In this document: positions 7,739 through 15,060 of the stretch, one piece after another
Numbering within the stretch: position 1 is the first letter of the stretch
Layout of the letters: each line of letters starts with the position of its first letter
DNA from: a virus
Length of the DNA stretch: 31,988 nt
Virus record (IMG/VR): IMGVR_UViG_3300032282_002606
Coordinates: 1-31,988 of that record
Direction: 5' to 3' (one strand)
Notes under the pieces: generated by a model
Databases searched by the model: none
What the model was told of the DNA's origin: nothing
What the model saw: only the letters and a program-made list of their open reading frames with translations
Position numbers and translations under genes: made by a program

Positions 7739-8491
7739 ATGAAACTTTATACTTTTTATAACGACTTATTAGTTGAAGGAAGATATTTCTCGGAAGAAAA
7801 ATATAATTTTATTATTGATAACTTAGGTGATATGTTATTTAATAAGTTATCAATTGAACCTAAATTAGTTCAATCTTTACCTGAAATATTTAGGTTTAAA
7901 TCTTATTTGAAAAAATATATACCCAATCCAATTATAAACGATGAAGATATTGTATATAATCTTTCCGAATATGGTGAATGGTTAAAGTATTTTTCAGATT
8001 CTGAATTTTCAAAAATAGTTAATGGAATTTTTACCTTATTTCCCGACATTAAAAAAAATGTTAATGATTTTAATAAACCAAAAAGAGACCCAAATTTACC
8101 TCCATCAAGGAGAGGGAGACCTCTGGGTTCAAAATCAACCCCAAAACCAATTCAGTTTAGTAGAGTAATCTCAAGAACTAAACCGGAACCAAAAGATATG
8201 GTTATTGGTTCTAATGAACCCGTTTCAACTAAAGAACCAAAACCTACATTATATTTGGGTCCTGAAGATTCGTTACGAAAAAGAGGTAGAAAACCAATTG
8301 ATGATGGTCTAACTTCTATGGAGAGAATAAAATATAAGGCGGAGGGTCCCGAAATGATTGAAAAATTGGAAAAAAAGATTATCGATATTGATAACGAAAC
8401 AAATAGACAAATTGATATTGCAACCCAACGAATTAAAAAAATAATGAAAGATATAGAAAAAAGAAAAAATTATTTTGGTTTAACAGATTAA
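7739..8491 (+). CDS. AT-hook DNA-binding protein with a capsid-targeting-like N-terminus
   Basis: A 250-aa protein. I prefer ATG 7739 to an in-frame TTG at 7721, which lies inside the promoter-like element. Two AT-hook-like cores are clear: SRRGRPLGSK (residues ~123-132) and RKRGRKP (180-186). They sit in a Pro/Lys/Arg-rich, probably disordered stretch (~113-190). Residues ~194-245 are highly charged and likely form a coiled coil. The N-terminus has LVE at residues 11-13 followed by Gly, matching the (L/I)xE cleavage pattern of T4 prohead protease and resembling the short targeting peptides of T4 internal proteins. I infer a minor-groove binding protein that may be packaged in the head with the DNA. 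It heads a coupled operon, with the next gene starting 2 bases later. A transcription factor role is the main alternative. Confidence 0.7.
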   Translation: MKLYTFYNDLLVEGRYFSEEKYNFIIDNLGDMLFNKLSIEPKLVQSLPEIFRFKSYLKKYIPNPIINDEDIVYNLSEYGEWLKYFSDSEFSKIVNGIFTLFPDIKKNVNDFNKPKRDPNLPPSRRGRPLGSKSTPKPIQFSRVISRTKPEPKDMVIGSNEPVSTKEPKPTLYLGPEDSLRKRGRKPIDDGLTSMERIKYKAEGPEMIEKLEKKIIDIDNETNRQIDIATQRIKKIMKDIEKRKNYFGLTD

Positions 8492-8493
8492 AT

Positions 8494-9006
8494 ATGGAAA
8501 AATTAGTTCCGATAACAAGATTAGGTAGATTTTTTGGTGGAGAAGACTATGCGTTGGATATTGATATGGGTCAAGAATGGCTTCACGGAGATATGAACTT
8601 CACTGTTATCCTATACAGAGTTGATAGATATAAGACCAAAACTGATGATGTTTATGGTGAGGTAGTTGAGGATGGTGTTAAGTTTCACCCCCCCATTGAA
8701 CTGAAAGGTTTAGTTAAAATAGTTGCACCAACCAACCAAAAATTAGGTAATTCTAAGTTAAGACAAGAAGAACCGGGTAATATGACATTTTCAATTTACC
8801 AAAAACAATTGGATGATTTACAAGTAGATATCTTATTTGGTGACTATTTAGGATATTATGAGACGGAGAGTAAAGTGAGATATTATAGTGTTGCGGATGA
8901 TGGTAGGGTTGTTTCAGATAATAGACACACTTATGCCGGGTATAAACCTTTTTATAGAACTATACTTGCAACACCGGTAAGTCAAAATGATTTTAAAGGA
9001 ATATGA
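8494..9006 (+). CDS. Conserved phage structural protein, possible head-closure/neck protein (gp14-like role)
   Basis: A 170-aa protein that looks mostly beta. It has an N-terminal LGRFFGGEDYALDIDMGQEW segment, a central ELKGLVKIV strand, and a conserved-looking block FGDYLGYYETE followed by RYYSVADDGRVVSDNRH and YAGYKPFYRTI near the C-terminus. The FGDYxGY motif with a following strand is typical of small beta-barrel head-closure proteins, and the place just before a putative tail terminator and the sheath gene fits a neck component. This is inference from motif style and synteny; no enzyme signature is visible. Its TGA overlaps the next ATG (ATGA), which points to translational coupling. Only two bases separate it from the AT-hook gene. 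Confidence 0.55.
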   Translation: MEKLVPITRLGRFFGGEDYALDIDMGQEWLHGDMNFTVILYRVDRYKTKTDDVYGEVVEDGVKFHPPIELKGLVKIVAPTNQKLGNSKLRQEEPGNMTFSIYQKQLDDLQVDILFGDYLGYYETESKVRYYSVADDGRVVSDNRHTYAGYKPFYRTILATPVSQNDFKGI

Positions 9007-9425
9007 GGATAATAATAACAGAACAACAGAATAGAATGTTACTTGATTCGTTAATCGGTCAAAGGGTTAAGGTTTATTATAACCTACACAAACACACTTT
9101 TTCCGTTCAAAAGAATGGATTAGTTGTCTTACACGCCGATTATATTAAGTTAGAGGATGTAGAATTTAAAGTTAGACAGGGGGGTAGAGAAAAAGTTAGA
9201 CAAGAAAAATCTAAAAATGTACATGCGTTCGTAAATGGAACATTAGTTGATTTTTGTAAATATCCTTGTGATGATATGCCGGAAGAACCGGTTGGAGATA
9301 TAGTAACTTATAATCCATATAAGTATGATACTTTTGTGTATAGAGATACGGAAGAACCCGTTTTATATGCTCAGGAGGTTGATATGATTAACAGTAAAAA
9401 TAAAATATTTGTAATAGAACCATAA
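9003..9425 (+). CDS. Conserved phage protein of unknown function, N-terminal IITE motif
   Basis: A 140-aa protein. It starts with MRIIITEQQ; a short start ending in (I)TE is seen on many small proteins of related phages and fits the (L/I)xE pattern discussed for capsid targeting. Residues 21-85 form a recognisable domain with KVYYNLHKHTFSVQ, a VLHADYI strand, and KVRQGGREKVRQEKSKNVHAFV. This domain (basic, with an RKxxKNVHAFV-like end) recurs in phage and bacterial hypothetical proteins; I know no function for it. The C-terminal 50 residues are rich in Pro, Tyr and Asp. The start overlaps the upstream stop by four bases (ATGA) and the stop overlaps the downstream start (TAATG), so it is translated as part of one operon. 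Confidence 0.6.
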   Translation: MRIIITEQQNRMLLDSLIGQRVKVYYNLHKHTFSVQKNGLVVLHADYIKLEDVEFKVRQGGREKVRQEKSKNVHAFVNGTLVDFCKYPCDDMPEEPVGDIVTYNPYKYDTFVYRDTEEPVLYAQEVDMINSKNKIFVIEP

Positions 9426-10465
9426 TGGGATTTCCAAAACAGATAAAAAAAACTCTTAAACTTGTTCCTGATAAAATATTATCCGATAGAAGACAAGAAC
9501 TTTTGGATTATATAAATAAAGACGGAACTTACTTACCTAAGTCGGTATTACACGCTGATTTAGATAGGGGGATGTTAGATTTTGTTAAAAATGAATTAAA
9601 AATAACTTCAGAAGGTAAAGTTGTTCCAATGGTTGATATTATATTAACAACTCAGAATTGGGCTCAATTTACAGAAACTTGGAGTTTTGTTGATACTGAC
9701 TTCAACGCAAAACCCCCCTTTATAACTGTGGTTAGACAACCGGAAGTTAAATACGGGACAAATCCTTCAGTTCAATATACAATACCAAATAGAAAACAAT
9801 TTTTTTATGCTATGGTTCCGACATGGAACGGAAATCAAAAAGGTGCGGATGTATATACAATTCCTCAACCTGTACCGGTGGATATTATGTATAATGTTAA
9901 AATTGTTTGTAATAGGATGAGGGAACTTAATCAATTTAATAAAGTTGTATTACAAAAATTCTCATCAAAACAAGCGTATACATTTATAAAAGGACAATAT
10001 ATTCCAATTGTATCAACAAACATATCTGATGAGTCTGTATTGGATGTTGATAAAAGAAAATATTATATTCAAAATTATGACTTTACAATGTTGGGTTATT
10101 TAATCGATGAAGAAGAATTTCAAGTTAAACCTGCAATATCAAGGGTTCTTGAGGTTTTTGAGGTAGATACCTCAACAAGAAAAAAAGTAGAGAAACCTTT
10201 AGTTGAAAACAAAGATATTTTTGAATTAAATTACGAATACTTTGTTGGTAATGATTCGTTATCAGATTTAATGGAGTATAGTGTTGATATGACTTTACTA
10301 TCATCAAATAATGTAAATAATTTTGATGTTTATGTAAATGGTGATTATTATGGTTCTAATTTACAAAGTATACAAATTAACTGTAATGATACTTTAAAAA
10401 TAGATATCACCAGACTTAATCTTACGGAAAATTCAAACTTATTATTTAATAGTAAGTTAATTTAA
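9425..10465 (+). CDS. Putative tail terminator / sheath-stabilising neck protein (gp15-like role)
   Basis: A 346-aa protein. Residues ~65-245 make a coherent alpha/beta domain: VPMVDIILTTQNWAQF, then PFITVVRQPEV, then VPVDIMYNVKIVCNRMRELNQFN, then QAYTFIKGQYIPI, SDESVLDVDKRKYYIQ and LGYLIDEEEFQVKPAISR. The mix of a strand ending in NRMRELN and the LGYxxDEEEF end occurs in structural proteins found near sheath genes in T4-related environmental phages, and it suggests the tail terminator or tail-completion role of T4 gp15. The C-terminal ~100 residues are a second beta-rich module with NxFDVYVNGDYYG. The gene starts at an ATG overlapping the upstream stop and ends where the convergent ribbon-helix-helix gene ends. 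Function rests on position and motif style. Confidence 0.55.
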   Translation: MGFPKQIKKTLKLVPDKILSDRRQELLDYINKDGTYLPKSVLHADLDRGMLDFVKNELKITSEGKVVPMVDIILTTQNWAQFTETWSFVDTDFNAKPPFITVVRQPEVKYGTNPSVQYTIPNRKQFFYAMVPTWNGNQKGADVYTIPQPVPVDIMYNVKIVCNRMRELNQFNKVVLQKFSSKQAYTFIKGQYIPIVSTNISDESVLDVDKRKYYIQNYDFTMLGYLIDEEEFQVKPAISRVLEVFEVDTSTRKKVEKPLVENKDIFELNYEYFVGNDSLSDLMEYSVDMTLLSSNNVNNFDVYVNGDYYGSNLQSIQINCNDTLKIDITRLNLTENSNLLFNSKLI

Positions 10466-10630
10466 CTACTCCCCGTATAAGTCTTTTTTTTCTTTACATT
10501 TTTCCAAAATAAGATTTTCCAAGAACTTATACATTTTGATACCTCTCTTGTCACAATATTTTTTTAACACATCATGTACGTTCTTATCTATCTTTAAATT
10601 TTTAATTTCTTTTTTATCGTTTTCGTTCAT
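10466..10630 (-). CDS. Small ribbon-helix-helix (Arc/CopG-like) DNA-binding protein
   Basis: A 54-aa protein on the minus strand, in the gap between the putative terminator-protein gene and the sheath gene. Its layout is typical of a ribbon-helix-helix repressor: a short polar start, a strand IKNLKID (residues 9-15), helix NVHDVLKKYCDKRG (17-30), then helix KMYKFLENLILEKCK (32-46). Such proteins dimerise through the strand, which enters the major groove. Asn11, Lys13 and Asp15 would be the outward strand residues. Its stop codon directly abuts that of the convergent plus-strand gene. A minus-strand TATTTAT element and a leader hairpin lie upstream. It could repress the sheath promoter or its own, or act on the host. 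I cannot name a specific relative. Confidence 0.7.
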   Translation of the reverse strand: MNENDKKEIKNLKIDKNVHDVLKKYCDKRGIKMYKFLENLILEKCKEKKDLYGE

Positions 10631-10642
10631 AAGTAGAAAAAA

Positions 10643-10660
10643 GGTAGAAAAAAATCTACC
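10643..10660 (-). terminator. Leader hairpin with T-tract before the RHH gene (attenuator or antisense terminator)
   Basis: GGTAGA and TCTACC pair perfectly around a 6-base loop. Read on the minus strand a run of six T follows, as in an intrinsic terminator, yet it lies between the candidate promoter (10666-10672) and the RHH start at 10630. It may attenuate that gene or stop antisense transcription coming out of the sheath gene. Confidence 0.45.
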
Positions 10661-10665
10661 TATAT

Positions 10666-10672
10666 ATAAATA
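10666..10672 (-). promoter_or_regulatory. TATTTAT element for the RHH gene
   Basis: On the minus strand TATTTAT lies 35 bases before the ATG at 10630, divergent from the sheath gene's own copy at 10710. Confidence 0.4.
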
Positions 10673-10709
10673 CTTATTAAAAAGTAAAGATTTTTCACTT
10701 ACTATTGAA

Positions 10710-10716
10710 TATTTAT
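10710..10716 (+). promoter_or_regulatory. TATTTAT element upstream of the tail sheath gene
   Basis: TATTTAT lies 33 bases before the sheath ATG, in an A/T-rich gap with no TTTG-type -35 region. It is a candidate late promoter. Confidence 0.5.
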
Positions 10717-10749
10717 CATTAAATAAATCTTTAATAGAATTAATAAATA

Positions 10750-13700
10750 ATGGCTACAACTCAAACTAATCAAAAAGTATTCGTTTCTCCGGGTGTTTAT
10801 ACATCAGAAACGGATTTATCGTTCGTTGCTCAAAGTGTGGGGGTTACCACATTGGGACTTGTTGGTGAAACAATCAAAGGTCCTGCATTCGAACCTATTT
10901 TTATAACTAACTATGATGAATTCCAAAATTATTTTGGCGGAACTGAACCAACAAAATTTGTGGATACTCAGATACCAAAATATGAAGCGGCATACATCGC
11001 TAAATCTTACCTACAACAATCAAACCAATTGTTTGTAACAAGAATTCTTGGTTTGTCAGGTTATGATGCGGGTCCTTCTTGGAGCATTAAGGCAATCGCG
11101 AATGTGGAACCTAGAACAATAAACTTGTTAACCGATCCGGGTAATGATTGGTCAGTAACAATAACGGGAGACTTATCCGGTGGTTCTTTTACAGTTTTGT
11201 CGGGGTCTTTTCCGGGTATAGTTGATACTAACATAAATAAACAATATAGGTTAATAAATGGTTCTGTTTCAACACTATCTGATGATTTTAATAATTTTGC
11301 AAGAGGTTTTGTTAACGATCCAAATTCAATGAGTACCACATCAATTATGTATGGTGCAATTTCAAGTAGTGATTACAATAATGTTGTCCAAACTTACAAT
11401 AACGTTATTAACGTATATGGTTGTGACTCTAATGATTTAACATTTAACGATTTGGAATCATCTAGTAATGATCCTTGGTACTACGCTAATTTTGATATAA
11501 CTTCAGGTATTATCTATGACGGATATTCCATATACTTTTATTCTGAAAATTTAACAACAACTTCAACAACATTTGAAATCACATTTACAGGTAAAGAATA
11601 CGCTTTTGATGGTTTGGCATATAGTGCGTATAATGACACAATTATGGCAACTATTCGTTCAAGAGGTATTTCATTATTTACAAATAGTAGTAGTTCAATA
11701 AATCACGGACCAATTTATGAAGTATCAGGAACAACAGATCAATTTGGTACTTTTATTGGTGATGATTTACAAATGATTTGTTCTAATCAATATGAAAGTG
11801 TTAAACAAAATCCTTATAGTACTTTCTTATTATCAGGTTTTACTAAAGATTTAAACGATTTTAAATTTGAAGTTTCTTTATTACCTTCAAGTACGAAATA
11901 TATTCAAAAAGTATTAGGTTCATCTAATTTTGATAAAGATAGATTCCAAGTACCTGTTTTTGTTGAAGAAGCATTTCCAGGTCAACTAGAATATACTTAC
12001 AATAAAGGTTATATTCGTGGATTAAATTGTGAATTAATTGCTTTACCAAGTGCAAGAAGTAGGAACACTCAATCAATTGGGTGGAACTTAGAGAAATATA
12101 CAACACCAATGACACCATTTTTGGTTTCTGAATTAAGAGGTAATAAAGTATATAACTTATTTAGATTTGTTTCAATTTCAGACGGAACAGACGCAAATAC
12201 AGAAATAAAAGTATCAATTGCAAATATCTCTTTTAATAATATGTCATTTGATATATTAGTTAGAAATTTCTATGATACAGATAAAAACCCTGTAGTTATT
12301 GAAAAATACACTAACTGTACTATGAATCCTACATCAAATAGTTTTGTGGGTAAAAAAATAGGTACTGTTAATGGTGAATATGAATTAAAATCTAAATATA
12401 TTATGTTGGAATTAGCAAGTGAATTTCCAACAGATTCATTACCTTGTGGTTTTTATGGATATACTCAGAGAGTTTATGGTAGTTTAGATAACAAATCACC
12501 AATTCCTATTTATAAATCAAAATATAATTATCCCGGTGAACCTTTATACAACCCACCATTTGGTTCAACTGCAGGTGGAGAAAATATAATTTCATCAGGA
12601 GGTGATAATGTTAGAAGAACTTATTTAGGGTTTTCTAGTGAATTTGGAGTTGATGAGTCTTTTTTACAATACAAAGGTAAACAAAATCCGGCAACAAATT
12701 GGGAAACATCAACAGAATCAACAGAATGGAGTTATTTAACAAAAGGTTTTCACATGGATTCCGGTGCAACTGTTGTTAGAATCTCAAATTCGTTTGGTTC
12801 AAGTGGTGAAACTGCATTTGATGTTGGTGTTGCTGATTTTAGAAATGATCCTGAAAGTCAAGAAAATCCGTACTACTTTATTTATTCAAGAAAATTCACA
12901 GTATGTTTTGCAGGTGGATTTGACGGATGGGATATATATAGAAAAGACAGAACAAACAAAGATGAATATCAATTAGGTTCCACAGGTTTCTTAGCAGGAT
13001 TTTATCCATCTTCAAGATATCCAAATGCAACAGGTGACGGAATATTTAAAAGAATTACTATAAATAAAAATACTGTTGATTACGCTAATACTGATTATTA
13101 TGCATATCTTTTAGGTATTCAAACATTCTCTAATCCTGAGGCTGTCAATATAAATGTATTTGCAACAGCAGGTATTGATTATGTGAATAATTCTAATCTT
13201 GTAGAAGCTGCGGTTAATATGATTCAATACTCAAGAGCGGATTCAATTTATATTACAACAACACCTGATTACTCAATGTATACACCAGATAGTACTGATT
13301 CTCAAAACATTATACAACCACAAGAAGCGGTAGATAATTTGGATAACATCGGTTTAGATTCTAACTATACCGCGACATACTATCCTTGGATATTAACAAG
13401 AGATACAGTTAATAATACTCAAATATATCTTCCACCAACCGGTGAAGTTTGTAGAAACTTAGCATTAACTGATAACATTTCATTCCCTTGGTTCGCATCA
13501 GCGGGTTACACAAGAGGTTTGGTTAACTCAATTAAAGCAAGAACAAAACTAACTCAAGAAGATAGAGACATTCTTTATCAAGGAAGAATTAATCCAATTG
13601 CAACTTTCTCTGATGTTGGTACTGTAATTTGGGGTAATAAAACTCTTCAAATATCTGACTCAGCACTTAACAGATTGAATGTTAGAAGATTATTATTACA

Positions 13701-13980
13701 AGCACGTAAGTTAATATCCGCAGTTGCTGTAAGATTATTGTTTGAACAAAACGATCAAGTTGTAAGACAACAATTCTTGGATAGTGTTAACCCAATATTA
13801 GATTCAATCAGAAGAGATAGAGGTTTATATGATTTCCGTGTAACTGTTTCTTCATCTACTGAAGATTTAGATAGAAACACATTAACAGGTAAAATTTATA
13901 TTAAACCAACAAAAGCGTTAGAATTTATAGATATTGAATTCTTAATTACACCTACAGGTGCGTCTTTTGAAAACATTTAA
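10750..13980 (+). CDS. Giant tail sheath protein, T4 gp18-like
   Basis: A 1076-aa contractile sheath protein. The N-terminus has the hallmark SPGVYTSETDLSFVAQS, then GLVGETIKGPAFEP and YIAKSYLQQSNQLFVTRILGLSGYDAG (to about residue 103). The C-terminal ~200 residues carry the conserved sheath core: ATFSDVGTVIWGNKTLQ, LNRLNVRRLLLQARKLISAVA, FEQNDQVVRQQF and the final GKIYIKPTKALEFIDIEF strand that links neighbouring subunits. T4 gp18 is 659 aa, so ~400 extra residues sit in the middle, between the N-terminal handshake region and the conserved core. They are beta-rich and Ser/Asn/Tyr-heavy, as expected of surface-exposed insertion domains. A strong terminator follows the stop. The start ATG has an A/T-rich leader with no Shine-Dalgarno sequence. 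Confidence 0.95.
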   Translation: MATTQTNQKVFVSPGVYTSETDLSFVAQSVGVTTLGLVGETIKGPAFEPIFITNYDEFQNYFGGTEPTKFVDTQIPKYEAAYIAKSYLQQSNQLFVTRILGLSGYDAGPSWSIKAIANVEPRTINLLTDPGNDWSVTITGDLSGGSFTVLSGSFPGIVDTNINKQYRLINGSVSTLSDDFNNFARGFVNDPNSMSTTSIMYGAISSSDYNNVVQTYNNVINVYGCDSNDLTFNDLESSSNDPWYYANFDITSGIIYDGYSIYFYSENLTTTSTTFEITFTGKEYAFDGLAYSAYNDTIMATIRSRGISLFTNSSSSINHGPIYEVSGTTDQFGTFIGDDLQMICSNQYESVKQNPYSTFLLSGFTKDLNDFKFEVSLLPSSTKYIQKVLGSSNFDKDRFQVPVFVEEAFPGQLEYTYNKGYIRGLNCELIALPSARSRNTQSIGWNLEKYTTPMTPFLVSELRGNKVYNLFRFVSISDGTDANTEIKVSIANISFNNMSFDILVRNFYDTDKNPVVIEKYTNCTMNPTSNSFVGKKIGTVNGEYELKSKYIMLELASEFPTDSLPCGFYGYTQRVYGSLDNKSPIPIYKSKYNYPGEPLYNPPFGSTAGGENIISSGGDNVRRTYLGFSSEFGVDESFLQYKGKQNPATNWETSTESTEWSYLTKGFHMDSGATVVRISNSFGSSGETAFDVGVADFRNDPESQENPYYFIYSRKFTVCFAGGFDGWDIYRKDRTNKDEYQLGSTGFLAGFYPSSRYPNATGDGIFKRITINKNTVDYANTDYYAYLLGIQTFSNPEAVNINVFATAGIDYVNNSNLVEAAVNMIQYSRADSIYITTTPDYSMYTPDSTDSQNIIQPQEAVDNLDNIGLDSNYTATYYPWILTRDTVNNTQIYLPPTGEVCRNLALTDNISFPWFASAGYTRGLVNSIKARTKLTQEDRDILYQGRINPIATFSDVGTVIWGNKTLQISDSALNRLNVRRLLLQARKLISAVAVRLLFEQNDQVVRQQFLDSVNPILDSIRRDRGLYDFRVTVSSSTEDLDRNTLTGKIYIKPTKALEFIDIEFLITPTGASFENI

Positions 13981-13999
13981 GATTAAAACTAAAACTAAT

Positions 14000-14033
14000 A
14001 AACCCCTCGATTTCACGGGGGGTTTTTGTTTAT
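14000..14033 (+). terminator. Intrinsic terminator after the tail sheath gene
   Basis: AAACCCCTCG (14000-14009) pairs with CGGGGGGTTT (14016-14025), with one G-T pair, around a 6-base loop and is followed by TTGTTTATT. It lies 20 bases after the sheath stop, and a TATTTAT element follows at 14040. Confidence 0.85.
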
Positions 14034-14039
14034 TAGAGA

Positions 14040-14046
14040 TATTTAT
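14040..14046 (+). promoter_or_regulatory. TATTTAT element before the HAD-type gene
   Basis: It lies directly behind the sheath terminator and 12 bases before the ATG at 14059. Confidence 0.45.
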
Positions 14047-14058
14047 AGAATATTATAT

Positions 14059-14892
14059 ATGAGATATAGAAATTATTTAATGGAAGGTTTTAATGAGGAG
14101 GGAACACCTGATATGAAATATTATGCCTTTGATTGGGATGATAATATTGTATCAATGCCAACAAAAATAATATTAAAAAACGATAAAGGTGATGAAGTAG
14201 AAATGGGAACCGAAGATTTTGCGGAACATAGACACGACATTGGAAAGAAAGATTTTAAATATAATGGTGAAACTATTGTTGGATATGCCGACAAACCTTT
14301 TAGAAATTTTAAAGTAGAGGGAGATAGACAGTTTCTTATTGATTCTATGAGAGCGGTACCAGGACCGGCATTCGAAGATTTTAAAGAGTCAATTAATAAT
14401 GGTTCAATATTTGCAATTATAACGGCAAGAGGACATAATCCTGATACAATAAAACAAGCAATTTATAATTACATTATATCAGGTTTTAATGGTATAGATA
14501 AAAACCAATTATTAAAAAACTTAAGAAAGTACAGGACGTTTGCAGATGAGGAAGATATGAGTGATAATGAACTTATTAAATCATATTTAGAACTTAACAA
14601 ATATCATCCGGTTTCTTTTGGGGATCCTAAAGGTGCTGAAAATCCTGAAGAGGGTAAAGTTATTGCGATGGATAATTTTGTTTCATATGTGAAAGCAATG
14701 TCTGCAATATTAAATAAAAAGGCGTATATTAAAAAAGAAATGGGAAATAGATTTTCACCTAAAATGCCGATAATAGGATTCTCTGATGATGACACTAGAA
14801 ATTTAGAAGCAATGAAAAAACATTTTGAAAATAAACCAGATAATATAGTTAAAACAATTTCAACTGCTGGAGGTATTAAAAAGAAATATTAA
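14059..14892 (+). CDS. HAD-superfamily phosphatase-like protein with capsid-targeting-like N-terminus
   Basis: A 277-aa protein. I use ATG 14059, since the longer TTG start lies in the terminator tail. HAD motif I is FDWDDNI (Asp25 nucleophile, Asp27 acid/base), motif II is IITARG (Thr122), and motif IV is GFSDDDTRN (Asp243-245). A Lys at 191 or 200 may serve as motif III. All catalytic residues are present, so a Mg-dependent phosphohydrolase is expected; the substrate is unknown, with a nucleotide, polynucleotide 3'-phosphate or sugar phosphate possible. The N-terminus RYRNYLME (cut site LME at 7-9, then Gly) matches the (L/I)xE pattern of T4 head-protease sites. The gene is inserted between sheath and tube, which are adjacent in T4. 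It has its own candidate promoter and is bounded upstream by a terminator, so it behaves as a separate unit. Confidence 0.85.
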   Translation: MRYRNYLMEGFNEEGTPDMKYYAFDWDDNIVSMPTKIILKNDKGDEVEMGTEDFAEHRHDIGKKDFKYNGETIVGYADKPFRNFKVEGDRQFLIDSMRAVPGPAFEDFKESINNGSIFAIITARGHNPDTIKQAIYNYIISGFNGIDKNQLLKNLRKYRTFADEEDMSDNELIKSYLELNKYHPVSFGDPKGAENPEEGKVIAMDNFVSYVKAMSAILNKKAYIKKEMGNRFSPKMPIIGFSDDDTRNLEAMKKHFENKPDNIVKTISTAGGIKKKY

Positions 14893-14905
14893 TATATTTA
14901 ATAAA

Positions 14906-14938
14906 CTAGTAAGTATTTATTATATAATTAATTACTAG
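14906..14938 (+). repeat. Inverted repeat flanking a TATTTAT element, upstream of tube gene
   Basis: CTAGTAA (14906-14912) and TTACTAG (14932-14938) form a perfect 7-bp inverted repeat with a 19-base spacer that contains TATTTAT (14914-14920). It may be an operator or a weak hairpin. It sits in the 168-base gap before the tail tube gene. Confidence 0.45.
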
Positions 14939-14940
14939 AT

Positions 14941-14962
14941 AACTGGATACTGGAACTGGATA
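14941..14962 (+). repeat. Direct repeat AACTGGATA x2 upstream of the tail tube gene
   Basis: AACTGGATA occurs at 14941-14949 and again at 14954-14962, giving a 13-base period. It lies immediately after the inverted repeat and could be a binding site for a regulator, or chance. Confidence 0.4.
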
Positions 14963-15019
14963 TATAAAGTATAATAAATTCTAAAAATAAAGTAAATAGA
15001 AAAATTTTTAAAAAGACAC

Positions 15020-15026
15020 TATTTAT
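15020..15026 (+). promoter_or_regulatory. TATTTAT element upstream of the tail tube gene
   Basis: It lies 34 bases before the tube ATG, the same spacing class as the sheath copy. A second copy is at 14914-14920. Confidence 0.5.
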
Positions 15027-15060
15027 AGTAAATAAACGAAAAAATTAAATATAACATAAC

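Noticed and set aside
10536-10769. A 77-codon plus-strand open frame running into the sheath gene
   Set aside because: It begins at a non-ATG codon, is antisense to the ribbon-helix-helix gene, has a low-complexity Ser/Leu/Phe composition, and ends inside the sheath start; the minus-strand 54-aa protein explains the region better.
14026-14058. TTG start for the HAD gene at 14026
   Set aside because: It lies in the T-run of the terminator and upstream of the TATTTAT element; ATG 14059 is better placed.
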